64,000 nt of DNA from CAZDKK01 sp964603725. GTDB lineage: Bacteria > Eisenbacteria > RBG-16-71-46 > CAIMUX01 > WJJG01. How positions within the stretch are numbered: the stretch's first letter is position 1; each line of letters opens with the position of its first letter. Positions 1 to 8,889 of this stretch are shown one piece after another. The DNA lies in the NCBI GenBank assembly GCA_964603725.1, contig CAZRWW010000009.1:1-64000 (forward strand). Direction: 5' to 3'. A model generated the notes under the pieces. It did not search any database, was not told where the DNA came from, and worked only from the letters and a program-made list of their open reading frames with translations. The position numbers were made by a program, and so were the translations under genes.

Positions 1-111
1 CTGCTCGACGATCTGGCGCAACTGGTCCTGAGCTTGCGCGGGGAGGTCGTGGTCGTGCCCACCGCGCAGATGCCGACAGCGACGGGGGCGGCCGCGATCT
101 GCCGGTTCTGA
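1..111 (+). CDS. C-terminal fragment of an eRF1 domain-3-like (bacterial archaeo-eukaryotic release factor type) protein
   Basis: An open frame enters from the left edge and stops at TGA (109-111), giving 36 residues. The fragment contains GEVVVVPTAQMPTATGAAAI and ends ICRF. A beta-strand of valines followed by P, then MPT-TG and an AxI.R[FY] terminus, is the usual ending of eRF1 domain-3/pelota-like folds, including the bacterial baeRF families. Those proteins are thought to act on ribosomes, but their exact roles are poorly known. Nothing before the last 36 residues is visible, so the family call is by resemblance of the tail only. No gene follows in the same frame; the next gene has its own promoter candidate at 127-154. 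Confidence 0.45.
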   Translation: MLDDLAQLVLSLRGEVVVVPTAQMPTATGAAAICRF

Positions 112-126
112 TCTCCCGCCCCGAGT

Positions 127-154
127 TTGAGCGCGCGAGCAGGCATGCTAGAAT
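127..154 (+). promoter_or_regulatory. Probable sigma-70-type promoter for the secreted protein at 271
   Basis: TTGAGC (127-132) and TAGAAT (149-154) are separated by 16 bases, a good match to the -35/-10 consensus. Transcription would start near 161, leaving a leader of about 110 bases before the ATG at 271. This is sequence matching only. Confidence 0.45.
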
Positions 155-270
155 CAAGCTCGCTAGTGCGTGCTGCCTCAGGCGAGGGTTGCCTGCCCCG
201 GGCGATCAACCGTCTCCGAGCCGGCCCGACCGGCGATGCGGGCGGGCGCGCGAGTCCACGGAGGTGCGGC

Positions 271-3200
271 ATGTTTCCGCGGCGCACCCGACCGGTAGTT
301 CCCGCCGTCAGCGTCATTCTCCTTCTCGGCCTCTTGACGGCGCTGACCGGGCCCCGCTGGTGGGGGACAGCCCGGGCCCGCCCTGCCGATGTCCCGCGTG
401 AAGCGCCCGTCTGGCGTTACGGGGACGTCCCGGACGTTCCGGCGCCCCGCCGCTCGGCGACCCGGCCCGACACGGTCTGGTTCGGCGGCGACGACGGCAA
501 CGGCATCGCTTTCGAGGGCGGAGTCTGGGACTGGGATTCGATCGCCGCCGACTCCCTCCAGGGCTGGTATGCGATCGACGAGGTCGCCAACCCCGGGATC
601 TACTTCGCCCGCGTGACGGCCGCCGATTTCGCCGCCCACGGCGATCCCTGCACCCCCATGATTGCCGGCACCGGGGGCATGCTCTGGTGCGGCATCCACG
701 AGGACGAGGCGATCCGGCGCGATTTTCCCACGGGCATGGGCTATCAGAACCGGATGTGCCAATGGGCTGTCTCGCCGGAGTACGCGATCGATCCCAGCAC
801 CGATCAGATTGCCATGTCGTTCTCGTACTTCAACTACACCGAGCCGGACTGGGACTACACGCGCCTGTACGTGCGCTGCTTCGGCGCCGGGGGCGCGCTG
901 CTGGACGAGCGCGAAGTGGAGCACTTCACTGGCGTGATCGGCAGCGCCGAGACGCCGGGGACCTACGACGACGTCCTCGCCCAGGCCGGGGTGCTCGACC
1001 CGGGCACCGCCACGGTGCGCATCGCCATCGAGGTGTGGGCCGACTACGCCTGGTCCGACGAGGATGGTCTGTGGGACAGCCCCTGCGGCCCTTTCGCCGC
1101 GGACGACATCACGATCTCCGTGGGCACGAACATGAACTCCTATGACTTCGAGGAAGGCTCTGGGGGCTGGACCTTCGAGCGCTGCCAGTTCGCCGGCTCG
1201 CACATGGCGGTCATTCCGGAAGTGGTCTGGAGCCAGTGGATCGATGAGCAGATCGCCTGTCCGTGCAACCTGGCCGGCAATGTCCTGGGCTTTATCGACC
1301 CCGAGAGTCCCTACTGGCCGCCCGGACTGACGCCCGGCCAGAAGGAGGCGGGCGTGAGTGGGCCGGTGCCGCGCTCCGGTTACACCGGCACGGACTGGGG
1401 CGCTGCCGTGGCCGAGTATGACGCCTATCTGTGGTTGGACCCCGAATCCGGAGGCTACTACCGCGCAGGCTACATGATGTACCCCTACACGAGCGCGGTG
1501 AATCCCGCGCCGCATTGGTCGCCGCGCCGCGGTCCGAGCATCTGGCGCTTCGCGCAGTCGCCCCTCTGCGCCCGCCAGCGTTACGACCTGACCGCCTCCG
1601 AGGATCCCCTTCCAGCCGAATGGGATTCGGTCCGCTTCGTCTTCGAAGTCTACTGCACCTGTGATGCCTTCTATGTGCCTACGGTGGTTTGTGATGAAGA
1701 GGGCCGGACCGAAGGGTCGCCGCTGTTAGACAATGCCCGCGTGGGGCTCACCGCGAATCCCAGCATCTACGGGCCCAGTTTCAGCTTCATCGACGGCGGC
1801 TGTTTCCACGACGGCTTCGGCCAGCTCTACCCGACCTACCTCGAGCCGAGCGATCGCGGCGACGCCAACATCGGCTACGACCTGAGCCTCTACTACACGC
1901 AGAAGAACGACTGGCTGGGCGATTCGACCGTCGTCTGCGGGCCCGTCGTGCAGACCGAGGCCGGGCGCTGGCTGGCCCAGCTCTGCTTCCGCGTGGCTCG
2001 TCTGGGGGCGCGCCAGGCGATGATCCCCGCCTACCAGGCCTGGAAAGCCCGTTTGGGGAGCGACCCCGAGCGGGGGTTTGTCTATGTGCTGATGGACTCC
2101 CTGGAAACGAACAACCACACCCAGATCTGGAACAGCAAGTTCGCCTCCTACTTCCATGAGGACGCCACGGGGTTCGATCGGAGCCGTCCCGACTTCTCGC
2201 CCGAGCAGGAGATCCTGCCCGACCAGGTCTTCACGCCCGGCACGCGGGTCGAGTACTACGTCCGCACCTACTGGTTCAACAGTGGTGCGCCGCCGGCCGA
2301 CTACCACGCCGGCGCGGTGCACGAGTTCGAGATCCTACCGGGCATGGAGTCGGTTCCGGGCGAGCCCTACTCGCTCGCCTGGCCGAGCGTCCTGTACATC
2401 GACGCCGACAACTGCGGGAGCGAGAAGTACGTCGTTCCGGCGCTGGATCATCTGCGTGCCCAGCTCGGAGTCGCCTACGACAAGTACGACTACGATGGAG
2501 GCGGCTCATGGTCCTCCGCGCCGATGAAACGCAGCTACGGCGGCACGGCGTTCAACCCGGGCGGTTACGGCAACAACGGATGCACGACCGAGCAGCTCCT
2601 CGGTTACCGGCTGATCCTGCTCAGCACAGGCCGAGCCTCGATTGGAGCGATGCGGGAGGAGGACTTCGAGCTCTTCGCGGAGTGGCTGGCCAGCACCGTC
2701 TGCGGGTTCGAAAGCCTCAGGCGGGGAATGCTGTTCAACGGCGACCGCATCGCCGACATCATGGGCGATCCCGCCCTGGGGATCGCGACGGAGTTCAGCC
2801 GTGAGGTGTTGGGGATCGAGCCGCTGACGGGCGCCGGGCTGTCGAGCGGATCGTACCGGGAGTACAACAACGACGAGGCCTACTGCGTCTACGTCGAACC
2901 CTCGGCGGAGTCCGCCTTCGCGCCCGGCGGACCGGGCCTGGCCCTGTACGGCAACGGATGCCCCCAGCAGTTCGACTACACGGTGCTGGGCAAGCGGCCA
3001 GGGATCACGGGACTGCTCGGGAACCTGCGCTACTACAGCTATGAGCAGACCGGGACGCAGACCTACGTGGAGTACGCCCAGATCGTGCGGCAGCACACCG
3101 TGCCGGGAATCGCCAATTGGCGCATCTCGGTCGACGGCTTCAGCTGGCACCACCTCAGCGAGCGGGGCTGCCAGGGTCTGCCCTGCGCCGCCGACAGCGC

Positions 3201-3624
3201 CTGCATCGTGACCGGGATCGTGAATCTGCTCGAACCGCAGCTCGCGTGGCTGAGCGACGGGGGCGCCCCCTTCGAACCGTGGCGCTATCCGTGCATCGAC
3301 ACGGGTGTGGCAAGCCCCGAACCAACCGCCCATCTGGCCGGGCCGGTCGATCACCTCTACCGGCCGCTGCCCAATCCCTTCCACGCGCGGGCGACGATCC
3401 GCTTCAGCCTGGCGCGCGACGGCGCGGCGTATCTGACCGTCTACGACGTCGCGGGACGCGCGGTCCGGGAGCTGCTCGCGGGGCCACTGACCGCGGGTGA
3501 GCACGTCCTGGTGTGGGACGGCGCCGGCGACGACGGGCGGCGAGCTGCGAAGGGCCTCTACTGGACGCAGCTGCGCACCGCCGGCGGCTACCGATCGAGC
3601 ATGCGATTGGTGTGGCTCGAGTAG
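271..3624 (+). CDS. Large secreted protein with FlgD-like C-terminal domain
   Basis: 1117 residues. The ATG at 271 is chosen because GGAGGTG (260-266) sits just before it and it starts a signal peptide (basic MFPRRTRP, then a hydrophobic VSVILLLGLLTALTG stretch); an upstream TTG at 127 would add 48 residues with no export signal. The body is rich in W, Y, G and paired Cys (for example C-PCNL, CTCD), typical of exported beta-rich proteins, but I recognise no catalytic domain. A segment near residues 760-860 resembles a peptide-backbone/hydrolase-like fold only vaguely. The last ~85 residues are an FlgD-like Ig module: NPF, then LTVYDVAGRAVREL, then VWDGAGDDGRR. In FCB-type bacteria this module is common at the C-terminus of exported proteins and may serve as an anchor or sorting domain. 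The next gene, livF, is convergent. Confidence 0.75.
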   Translation: MFPRRTRPVVPAVSVILLLGLLTALTGPRWWGTARARPADVPREAPVWRYGDVPDVPAPRRSATRPDTVWFGGDDGNGIAFEGGVWDWDSIAADSLQGWYAIDEVANPGIYFARVTAADFAAHGDPCTPMIAGTGGMLWCGIHEDEAIRRDFPTGMGYQNRMCQWAVSPEYAIDPSTDQIAMSFSYFNYTEPDWDYTRLYVRCFGAGGALLDEREVEHFTGVIGSAETPGTYDDVLAQAGVLDPGTATVRIAIEVWADYAWSDEDGLWDSPCGPFAADDITISVGTNMNSYDFEEGSGGWTFERCQFAGSHMAVIPEVVWSQWIDEQIACPCNLAGNVLGFIDPESPYWPPGLTPGQKEAGVSGPVPRSGYTGTDWGAAVAEYDAYLWLDPESGGYYRAGYMMYPYTSAVNPAPHWSPRRGPSIWRFAQSPLCARQRYDLTASEDPLPAEWDSVRFVFEVYCTCDAFYVPTVVCDEEGRTEGSPLLDNARVGLTANPSIYGPSFSFIDGGCFHDGFGQLYPTYLEPSDRGDANIGYDLSLYYTQKNDWLGDSTVVCGPVVQTEAGRWLAQLCFRVARLGARQAMIPAYQAWKARLGSDPERGFVYVLMDSLETNNHTQIWNSKFASYFHEDATGFDRSRPDFSPEQEILPDQVFTPGTRVEYYVRTYWFNSGAPPADYHAGAVHEFEILPGMESVPGEPYSLAWPSVLYIDADNCGSEKYVVPALDHLRAQLGVAYDKYDYDGGGSWSSAPMKRSYGGTAFNPGGYGNNGCTTEQLLGYRLILLSTGRASIGAMREEDFELFAEWLASTVCGFESLRRGMLFNGDRIADIMGDPALGIATEFSREVLGIEPLTGAGLSSGSYREYNNDEAYCVYVEPSAESAFAPGGPGLALYGNGCPQQFDYTVLGKRPGITGLLGNLRYYSYEQTGTQTYVEYAQIVRQHTVPGIANWRISVDGFSWHHLSERGCQGLPCAADSACIVTGIVNLLEPQLAWLSDGGAPFEPWRYPCIDTGVASPEPTAHLAGPVDHLYRPLPNPFHARATIRFSLARDGAAYLTVYDVAGRAVRELLAGPLTAGEHVLVWDGAGDDGRRAAKGLYWTQLRTAGGYRSSMRLVWLE

Positions 3625-3694
3625 CGTCGCGGGCTGAGGCGATCCGTTGAGGGTCCCGGCGCCTGGCGATCGAGTTCGCCCTGCGCGAGGGGCT

Positions 3695-4402
3695 CTACCC
3701 GGACCCCAGGTATGCCTCGGCCACCTTAGGATCCTGGGCCACGTCAGCGGCCGGGCCCGCGTGCACGATGCGGCCCGTCTCGAGCACGTAAGCGTAGTCC
3801 GCTTCCTTGAGCGCCATGCGCGCGTTCTGCTCGACCAGGAGGATCGTTGCGCCCGCGCGGTGGATGGTGCGGATGATCTCGAAGATCGTCGCGACGAGAA
3901 TCGGCGCCAGCCCCAGCGAGGGCTCATCGAGCAGGAGCACGCGCGGATCGGCCATCAGGCCGCGGCCGATCGCCAGCATCTGCTGCTCGCCGCCGCTCAG
4001 GGTCCCGCCGGATTGGTGGTAGCGCTCCTTGAGGCGCGGGAAGAGCTCGAAGACGCGTGCGCGGTCGCGGGCGATGCCGGCGCGATCCTTGCGCCGCCAG
4101 GCGCCCAGGTCGAGGTTCTCGCGCACGGACAGGTTGGCGAAAACGCCGCGGCCCTCGGCCACGTGGATGACGCCCAGATCGACGATCTCGTGCGGCGAGC
4201 GGTGGGTGATGTCGCGGCCGTCGAGGACGATGCGTCCGGCGGCGGGGCGATTGAGCCCCGAGATCGTGCGCAAGCAGGTCGTCTTGCCCGCGCCGTTGGC
4301 GCCGATCAACGTGACGATCTGGCCCTCCTCGACGCGCAACGAGATCCCGTGCAGCGCCTCGATGCCGCCATAGCGGACGACCAGGTCCTGGACCTCAAGC
4401 AT
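3695..4402 (-). CDS. livF: Branched-chain amino-acid ABC transporter ATP-binding protein LivF
   Basis: 235 residues, the normal LivF length. It shows Walker A GANGAGKT (residues 34-41), the signature LSGGEQQ (about 135-141), Walker B LLLDEPSLGLAP (about 155-166) and the switch His in LLVEQNA context. LivF pairs with the LivG ATPase on the cytoplasmic face of the LivH/LivM channel to drive import of leucine, isoleucine, valine or related amides. Its start overlaps the 3' end of livMG by 8 bases, so translation is probably coupled. It is the last gene of the livJ-livH-livMG-livF operon, and 70 bases separate it from the convergent secreted-protein gene. Confidence 0.95.
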   Translation of the reverse strand: MLEVQDLVVRYGGIEALHGISLRVEEGQIVTLIGANGAGKTTCLRTISGLNRPAAGRIVLDGRDITHRSPHEIVDLGVIHVAEGRGVFANLSVRENLDLGAWRRKDRAGIARDRARVFELFPRLKERYHQSGGTLSGGEQQMLAIGRGLMADPRVLLLDEPSLGLAPILVATIFEIIRTIHRAGATILLVEQNARMALKEADYAYVLETGRIVHAGPAADVAQDPKVAEAYLGSG

Positions 4403-6353
4403 GCGCCACGCCCTCCGGACCCAAATAGGCCTCGATGACCTTCGGGTGCCGGCGGATCTCGGCCGGCGTCCCCTCGGCGATCCTCACGCCGTAGTCCAGC
4501 ACGCTCACCCGCTCGCAGATGCCCATGACCACCTGCATATCGTGTTCGACCAGCAGCACCGCGGGCCCGAACTCGTCGCGTATGCGCTGGATGAGCGCCA
4601 TCAGCTCGGCGGTTTCCTGCGGGTTCATCCCGGCCGCGGGCTCATCCAGCAGGAGCAGCCGCGGCCCGCTCGCCAGCGCGCGCGCGATCTCGAGACGCCG
4701 CTGCACACCGTAGGGCAGCATCGCCGCGGGGGCGTCTTCGAGCTGGGCGAGATCCATCAAGCGCAACATGGCCCGGGCGCGCTCGAGCGTGCGCGCCTCC
4801 TCGCGACGATGCGCCCCGGTCTTCCAGATCGCGTCCCACGCGGTGTTGGCGGCTTGCAGATGGCAGGCGGTGCGCACGTTGTCGAGCACGCTCAGTTGCC
4901 CGAAGAGCCGGATGTTCTGGAAGGTGCGCGCGACTCCCAGCGCCGCGATGCGGTGCGGCGGCATGCCGGTCAGGTCCTTCCCCAGGAAGATGACCCGCCC
5001 GGCCGTGGGGGGGTAGACGCCGGTGATCGCGTTGAAGACGGTCGTCTTGCCGGCGCCGTTGGGCCCGATCAAGCCGACCAGCTCGCGCTCCCGCAGGGCG
5101 AGATCGAAGTCCGCCACCGCCTTCAGTCCGCCGAACGCCACGGTCAGCGACTCGAGGCGCAAGATCTCGCGCCGTTCGCGCGGCTGTCCGCCACGGTCCG
5201 CGGCCGCCGGCTCGCGCGCGGCCGGCGCCTCGCCCGTGGCCGCGACCGGCGCTGCTGCCACGCCCGCCGCGAGCGCGGCGGGGGGCGTCGCCCGGTCCCT
5301 GTCCCGGCCCGCGTCGAGGCCCGGCGTCTCGCCCGGGCCCACCCTTCGCGCGAGGCGCGCCAGCCGTGCGCGCCACGCGGCCGGCAGCGGCAGGCGCAGC
5401 TCGCGCGACCCGAAGAACCCCTGCGGCCGCAGGATCATGAGCAGGATCAGGAGCAGCGCGTAGAGCACCATGCGGTACTCTTTGATCGGCCGCAGGACTT
5501 CCGGTAGCAGCGTCAACAGAATGGCGGCCGAGATCGAGCCCGTGATCGAGCCCATGCCGCCCAGAACGACCATGATCACGACCTCGAAGGACTTCAGGAA
5601 CGTGAAGCTGTTGGTGTTCAAGTAACGCAGGTAATGGCCGAAGAGCGCGCCGGCCATGCCGGCGAAGGCGGCGCCCACCGCGAAGGCCAGGACCTTGTAC
5701 TTGGTCGTGGGCACGCCGAGCGACTCGGCCGCCACCTCATCCTCGCGAACGGCCAGCAGAGCGCGGCCATGACGGGAACGCACGAGATTCCAGTTCACCA
5801 CGACCGTGACCGCGACCAGCAAGTAGACCCAGAAGAACGAGGTGTAGCCGGGGATGTTGGTGAGCCCGCGGGCGCCGCCCACCGCATCGATGTTGAGAAT
5901 CACGACGCGGATGATTTCGCCCATCCCGAGCGTGGCGATGGCGAGGTAGTCGCCTCGCAGGCGCAGCGTGGGGATCCCGATGATGAGTCCGGCGATGGCC
6001 GCGCAGACGGCGCCCACCACCAGGGCGAGGATGAGCACCACCGCGCCGGCGGGGCCCGCGCTCTGCGCATCCGCGCCCAGCGCCCGCACGATGCTCGGTC
6101 CCGCGTGAATGGAGAAGAACGCGCTCGTGTAACCGCCGATCGCCATGAAGCCCGCGTGACCCAGCGAGAACTGGCCCGTGAAGCCGTTGATGAGATTGAG
6201 GCTCACGGCCAGCATGATGTTGATCCCCGACAGGATCAGGATGCGGATGATGTACTGGTTGACGAAGGTGGGCAGGAACCGATCCAGCAGCCCGAGCGCG
6301 ACCAGGAGGACGGCGGTCGCCGCCGCCTGGCAGAGCAGCCCGCGCCCCCTCAT
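4395..6353 (-). CDS. livM-livG: Fused branched-chain amino-acid permease LivM and ATPase LivG
   Basis: 652 residues. Residues 1-~320 are LivM: several membrane segments and the conserved GFTGQFSLGHAGFMAIGGYT and LNIDAVGGARGLTNIPG stretches. A linker of about 75 residues rich in A, R, P and G follows. From ~394 comes LivG with Walker A GPNGAGKT, ARTFQNIRLF (Q-loop region) and Walker B LLLDEPAAGMNPQE, ending with the LivG-type LVEHDM switch. The ATG at 6353 overlaps the livH stop as ATGA. There is no stop or frameshift between the two halves, so permease and ATPase are one polypeptide. Such fusions are known in some bacteria. The longer upstream open frame that continues to 7217 is the shadow of livH. 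Confidence 0.92.
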   Translation of the reverse strand: MRGRGLLCQAAATAVLLVALGLLDRFLPTFVNQYIIRILILSGINIMLAVSLNLINGFTGQFSLGHAGFMAIGGYTSAFFSIHAGPSIVRALGADAQSAGPAGAVVLILALVVGAVCAAIAGLIIGIPTLRLRGDYLAIATLGMGEIIRVVILNIDAVGGARGLTNIPGYTSFFWVYLLVAVTVVVNWNLVRSRHGRALLAVREDEVAAESLGVPTTKYKVLAFAVGAAFAGMAGALFGHYLRYLNTNSFTFLKSFEVVIMVVLGGMGSITGSISAAILLTLLPEVLRPIKEYRMVLYALLLILLMILRPQGFFGSRELRLPLPAAWRARLARLARRVGPGETPGLDAGRDRDRATPPAALAAGVAAAPVAATGEAPAAREPAAADRGGQPRERREILRLESLTVAFGGLKAVADFDLALRERELVGLIGPNGAGKTTVFNAITGVYPPTAGRVIFLGKDLTGMPPHRIAALGVARTFQNIRLFGQLSVLDNVRTACHLQAANTAWDAIWKTGAHRREEARTLERARAMLRLMDLAQLEDAPAAMLPYGVQRRLEIARALASGPRLLLLDEPAAGMNPQETAELMALIQRIRDEFGPAVLLVEHDMQVVMGICERVSVLDYGVRIAEGTPAEIRRHPKVIEAYLGPEGVAHA

Positions 6354-7255
6354 ACCTTCTCCGTCACGGCGCGGCCGAACAGACCGGCGGGGCGTACCAG
6401 CAGGATCACGATGAGGATCGAGAAGGCGATGGCATCCCGATAAGTCGAGGAGATGTACCCCGAGACCAGGGTCTCGGCCACGCCCATGAGCAGGCCGCCC
6501 ACCATGGCCCCGGGGATGCTGCCGATGCCCCCCAGCACGGCGGCCACAAAGGCCTTCAGCCCCGGCAAGAGGCCCATGAGCGGATCGATGCGCGGGTTGC
6601 TCAAGGCGACCAGCACGCCGGCCGCGGCCGCGAGCGCGCTGCCGAGCGCGAAGGTGAAGGCGATAATGCGGTCGGTTGGGACGCCCATCAGATTGGCCAC
6701 GTCGCGGTTGAAGGAGAGCGCGCGCATGCCCAGCCCGATCTTGGTGCGGTAGACGATGAGGTTCAGCCCCACCATGAGCAGCAGCGAGCCCCCCAGCACC
6801 AGGAGCTGATGGGTGGTGACGTAGGCGCCCCCGGGCAGACGCAGGGACTTGCTGGCGATGATCTGGGGGAAGAACTTCGGCTCGGCGCCGAAAGCGAGGA
6901 TCCCGGCGTTCTCGAGGAACAGCGAGACCCCGATGGCGGTGATGAGCGCGGTCAGGCGCGGCTGGCGGCGCACGGGCTTGTACGCCAACCGCTCGATCGA
7001 CACCCCCAGCAGCGCCGCGGCCAGCATGGCCAGCACGATCACCGCCAGCGCGCCGATGGCGCCGGCGGCGCCGCCGCGCAATCCGAGGAAGAAGACGCTG
7101 TAGTACGCCACGAAGGCGCCCACCATGTAGACATCGCCGTGCGCGAAGTTGATGAAGCGCAGGATGCCGTAGACCATGGTGTAGCCGAGGGCGATCAGCG
7201 AGTAGATGCTGCCCCAACTGATCCCGTTGACGAGCTGCTGCAACAACTCCTGCAT
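6350..7255 (-). CDS. livH: Branched-chain amino-acid ABC transporter permease LivH
   Basis: 301 residues, normal for LivH. It has about eight hydrophobic segments and the typical start QQLVNGISWGSIYSLIALGY followed by GILRFINFAHGD, a hallmark of the family. It forms the inner-membrane channel with the LivM half of the neighbouring fusion. Its stop overlaps the livMG start by 4 bases (ATGA). The 64 bases between livJ and livH contain the perfect palindrome GGCCCGCGGGCC but no U-run, so I do not call a terminator. Cotranscription with livJ is likely. Confidence 0.95.
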   Translation of the reverse strand: MQELLQQLVNGISWGSIYSLIALGYTMVYGILRFINFAHGDVYMVGAFVAYYSVFFLGLRGGAAGAIGALAVIVLAMLAAALLGVSIERLAYKPVRRQPRLTALITAIGVSLFLENAGILAFGAEPKFFPQIIASKSLRLPGGAYVTTHQLLVLGGSLLLMVGLNLIVYRTKIGLGMRALSFNRDVANLMGVPTDRIIAFTFALGSALAAAAGVLVALSNPRIDPLMGLLPGLKAFVAAVLGGIGSIPGAMVGGLLMGVAETLVSGYISSTYRDAIAFSILIVILLVRPAGLFGRAVTEKV

Positions 7256-7319
7256 CGTCGCTCAGCCCTCTAGCGGCCCGCGGGCCACTCCCAACAAGCG
7301 ATGCCTCGAGACTCGCCCC

Positions 7320-8528
7320 TCACGCCACGACACGCGTGACGAAGCGGTAGTGACCCTCGCGCACCTGCAGCACCACGGCCGGCTTCTGGGCGTTGCGCTG
7401 AGCATCCAGGGTGATCAGCCCGGTCACCCCGCGGAAGTCGCGCGTGGCGGCGATCATGTCGCGCAGGCGCGCCAGGGCCTGCCGCCGCTGCTCGCGACCG
7501 CCGGCGTCGGCCGGCAGGCCGCCGATGAGCGCGGCGAAGAGCTGCTCGTCCGCCTGCTGCATGGCGCGCAGCTTCTCGATCAGCAGGGCCGCCGCGTCGT
7601 ATGCGGTGGCGGCAAAAGCATCCGGCGAGCCGCCGTACTTCTGCTTGTAGCGCTCGACGAAGTTCTGCACCTCCGGAGCGGGATCGTCGATCGAGTAGTG
7701 ATTGCTGAAGTAGGCGCCCTCGATCGCCTCGGCGCCGATCTCGGCCAGCTTCGGCGAGTCCCAGCCGTCGCCACCCATGAGCGGACCCTTATACTGGAGC
7801 TCGCGGGCTTGCCGCGCGATCAGCCCAACCTCGGTGTAGTAGCCCGGGACGAAGAGGCCTTCGGGTTGCCTGTTGATGAGCGCCGTGAGGGGCGCTTTGA
7901 AGTCGACGTCGCCTTGTTGGTAGGACTCGTCACCGACGATGGTGCCACCCAGCCGCGTGAACTCCTGCGTGAAGAACGTCGCCAGGCCCACCGAGTAGTC
8001 GCTCTTGACATCCCGCAGGATGCCGACCCGCTTCAGTCCCAGGTGTTCGGCGGCGAAGCGGGCCATGACGGTGCCCTGGAAGGGGTCGATGAAGCAGACG
8101 CGGAAGATGTAATCGCCCACCTCGGTGACGGCCGGATTCGTGGAGGAGGGGGTGATCATCGGGACCTTGCTGTCCTGGCAGATGGGCGCCCCGGCGAGCG
8201 AGTTGGAGCTGGCCACCTCGCCCAGCACCGCGATCACCTGATCCTGGGTGACGAGCTTGTTGACCGCCGTGGCGGCCTCCTCGGGCTTCCCCTGATCATC
8301 CTCGGTGATCAGGCGCAGCATCACCCCGCCGACGCCGCCGGCGGCGTTGGCCTCGCTGATCGCCAGGCCGAGCCCGCGTGTCGTCGACTGGCCGAAGGTG
8401 GCCTTGTCGCCGGTCAAGGCGCTGAACTCGCCGATGCGGATGTCCTGCGTCTCCGGCCCGCAGCCGAGCGCGACCATGCAGGCGACGCAGGCGCACGCCG
8501 CCAGCGATTCCAGCACTCGCCTCAACAT
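7320..8528 (-). CDS. livJ: Branched-chain amino-acid ABC transporter substrate-binding lipoprotein (LivJ/LivK type)
   Basis: 402 residues of the periplasmic binding protein type 6 family. It begins with a lipoprotein-like signal, hydrophobic to ALGC (Cys23), then IRIGEFSALTGDKATFGQST, the standard opening of Leu/Ile/Val-binding proteins. The central segment includes TPSSTNPAVTEVGDYIFRVC, a family landmark. It would capture the ligand in the periplasm and deliver it to LivH/LivM. The lipobox is not perfect (Ala at -3), so lipidation is likely but unproven. It is the first gene of the operon; AGGGGG lies about 10 bases before the ATG. Exact ligand is unknown, as this family also binds amides and aromatic compounds. 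Confidence 0.93.
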   Translation of the reverse strand: MLRRVLESLAACACVACMVALGCGPETQDIRIGEFSALTGDKATFGQSTTRGLGLAISEANAAGGVGGVMLRLITEDDQGKPEEAATAVNKLVTQDQVIAVLGEVASSNSLAGAPICQDSKVPMITPSSTNPAVTEVGDYIFRVCFIDPFQGTVMARFAAEHLGLKRVGILRDVKSDYSVGLATFFTQEFTRLGGTIVGDESYQQGDVDFKAPLTALINRQPEGLFVPGYYTEVGLIARQARELQYKGPLMGGDGWDSPKLAEIGAEAIEGAYFSNHYSIDDPAPEVQNFVERYKQKYGGSPDAFAATAYDAAALLIEKLRAMQQADEQLFAALIGGLPADAGGREQRRQALARLRDMIAATRDFRGVTGLITLDAQRNAQKPAVVLQVREGHYRFVTRVVA

Positions 8529-8889
8529 CTCCGTACCCCCTTGTCTTCCCTGACCTGGGCCGAGCAGTCGATCCTAGCACGCCCGCGGGCAGACTCCCAC
8601 GTCCCACGTGTTCCCGCAAGGGTAGGCCCGCCGCCGAGAATCGGTCGTGTTGGCCTGCCTGGGTGAGCTGATCGGTCTTCTTCGGCTTTTGGGCGGCCCG
8701 CCGGGCATCGCGACTGGACCCGGTCGACGCGTTGCGGTATGAATGAGCTGCGCCGCGCCATTCGCGGCGCCGGGTGTGCGGGAGCGTCCATCGCGAGGAC
8801 CGCGAACTGCTCGGATGGCGTGGACAAGGCCAAGGCCAAGGCCGAGGCGCCCCGCACGAGGGGTTTGGAATCCACAGGAGGACATGCTG
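8529..8889. other. Divergent intergenic region between livJ and the DUF4412-like gene
   Basis: 361 bases without a supportable gene. It should hold both divergent promoters. On the plus strand a promoter candidate lies at 8715-8743. On the minus strand TAGGAT near 8572 is a possible -10 for livJ, without a convincing -35. A direct repeat of TCCCACG (two copies, about 8595-8608) could be a regulator site; I have no further support. Confidence 0.5.
8715..8743 (+). promoter_or_regulatory. Candidate sigma-70-type promoter for the DUF4412-like gene
   Basis: TGGACC (8715-8720), 17 bases, TATGAA (8738-8743). Each hexamer has a few mismatches but the spacing is ideal. The predicted leader is about 140 bases. 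Confidence 0.35.

Noticed and set aside
7271..7285. Palindrome GGCCCGCGGGCC between livJ and livH as a terminator
   Set aside because: No loop of usable size and no T-run; the operon genes probably need readthrough.
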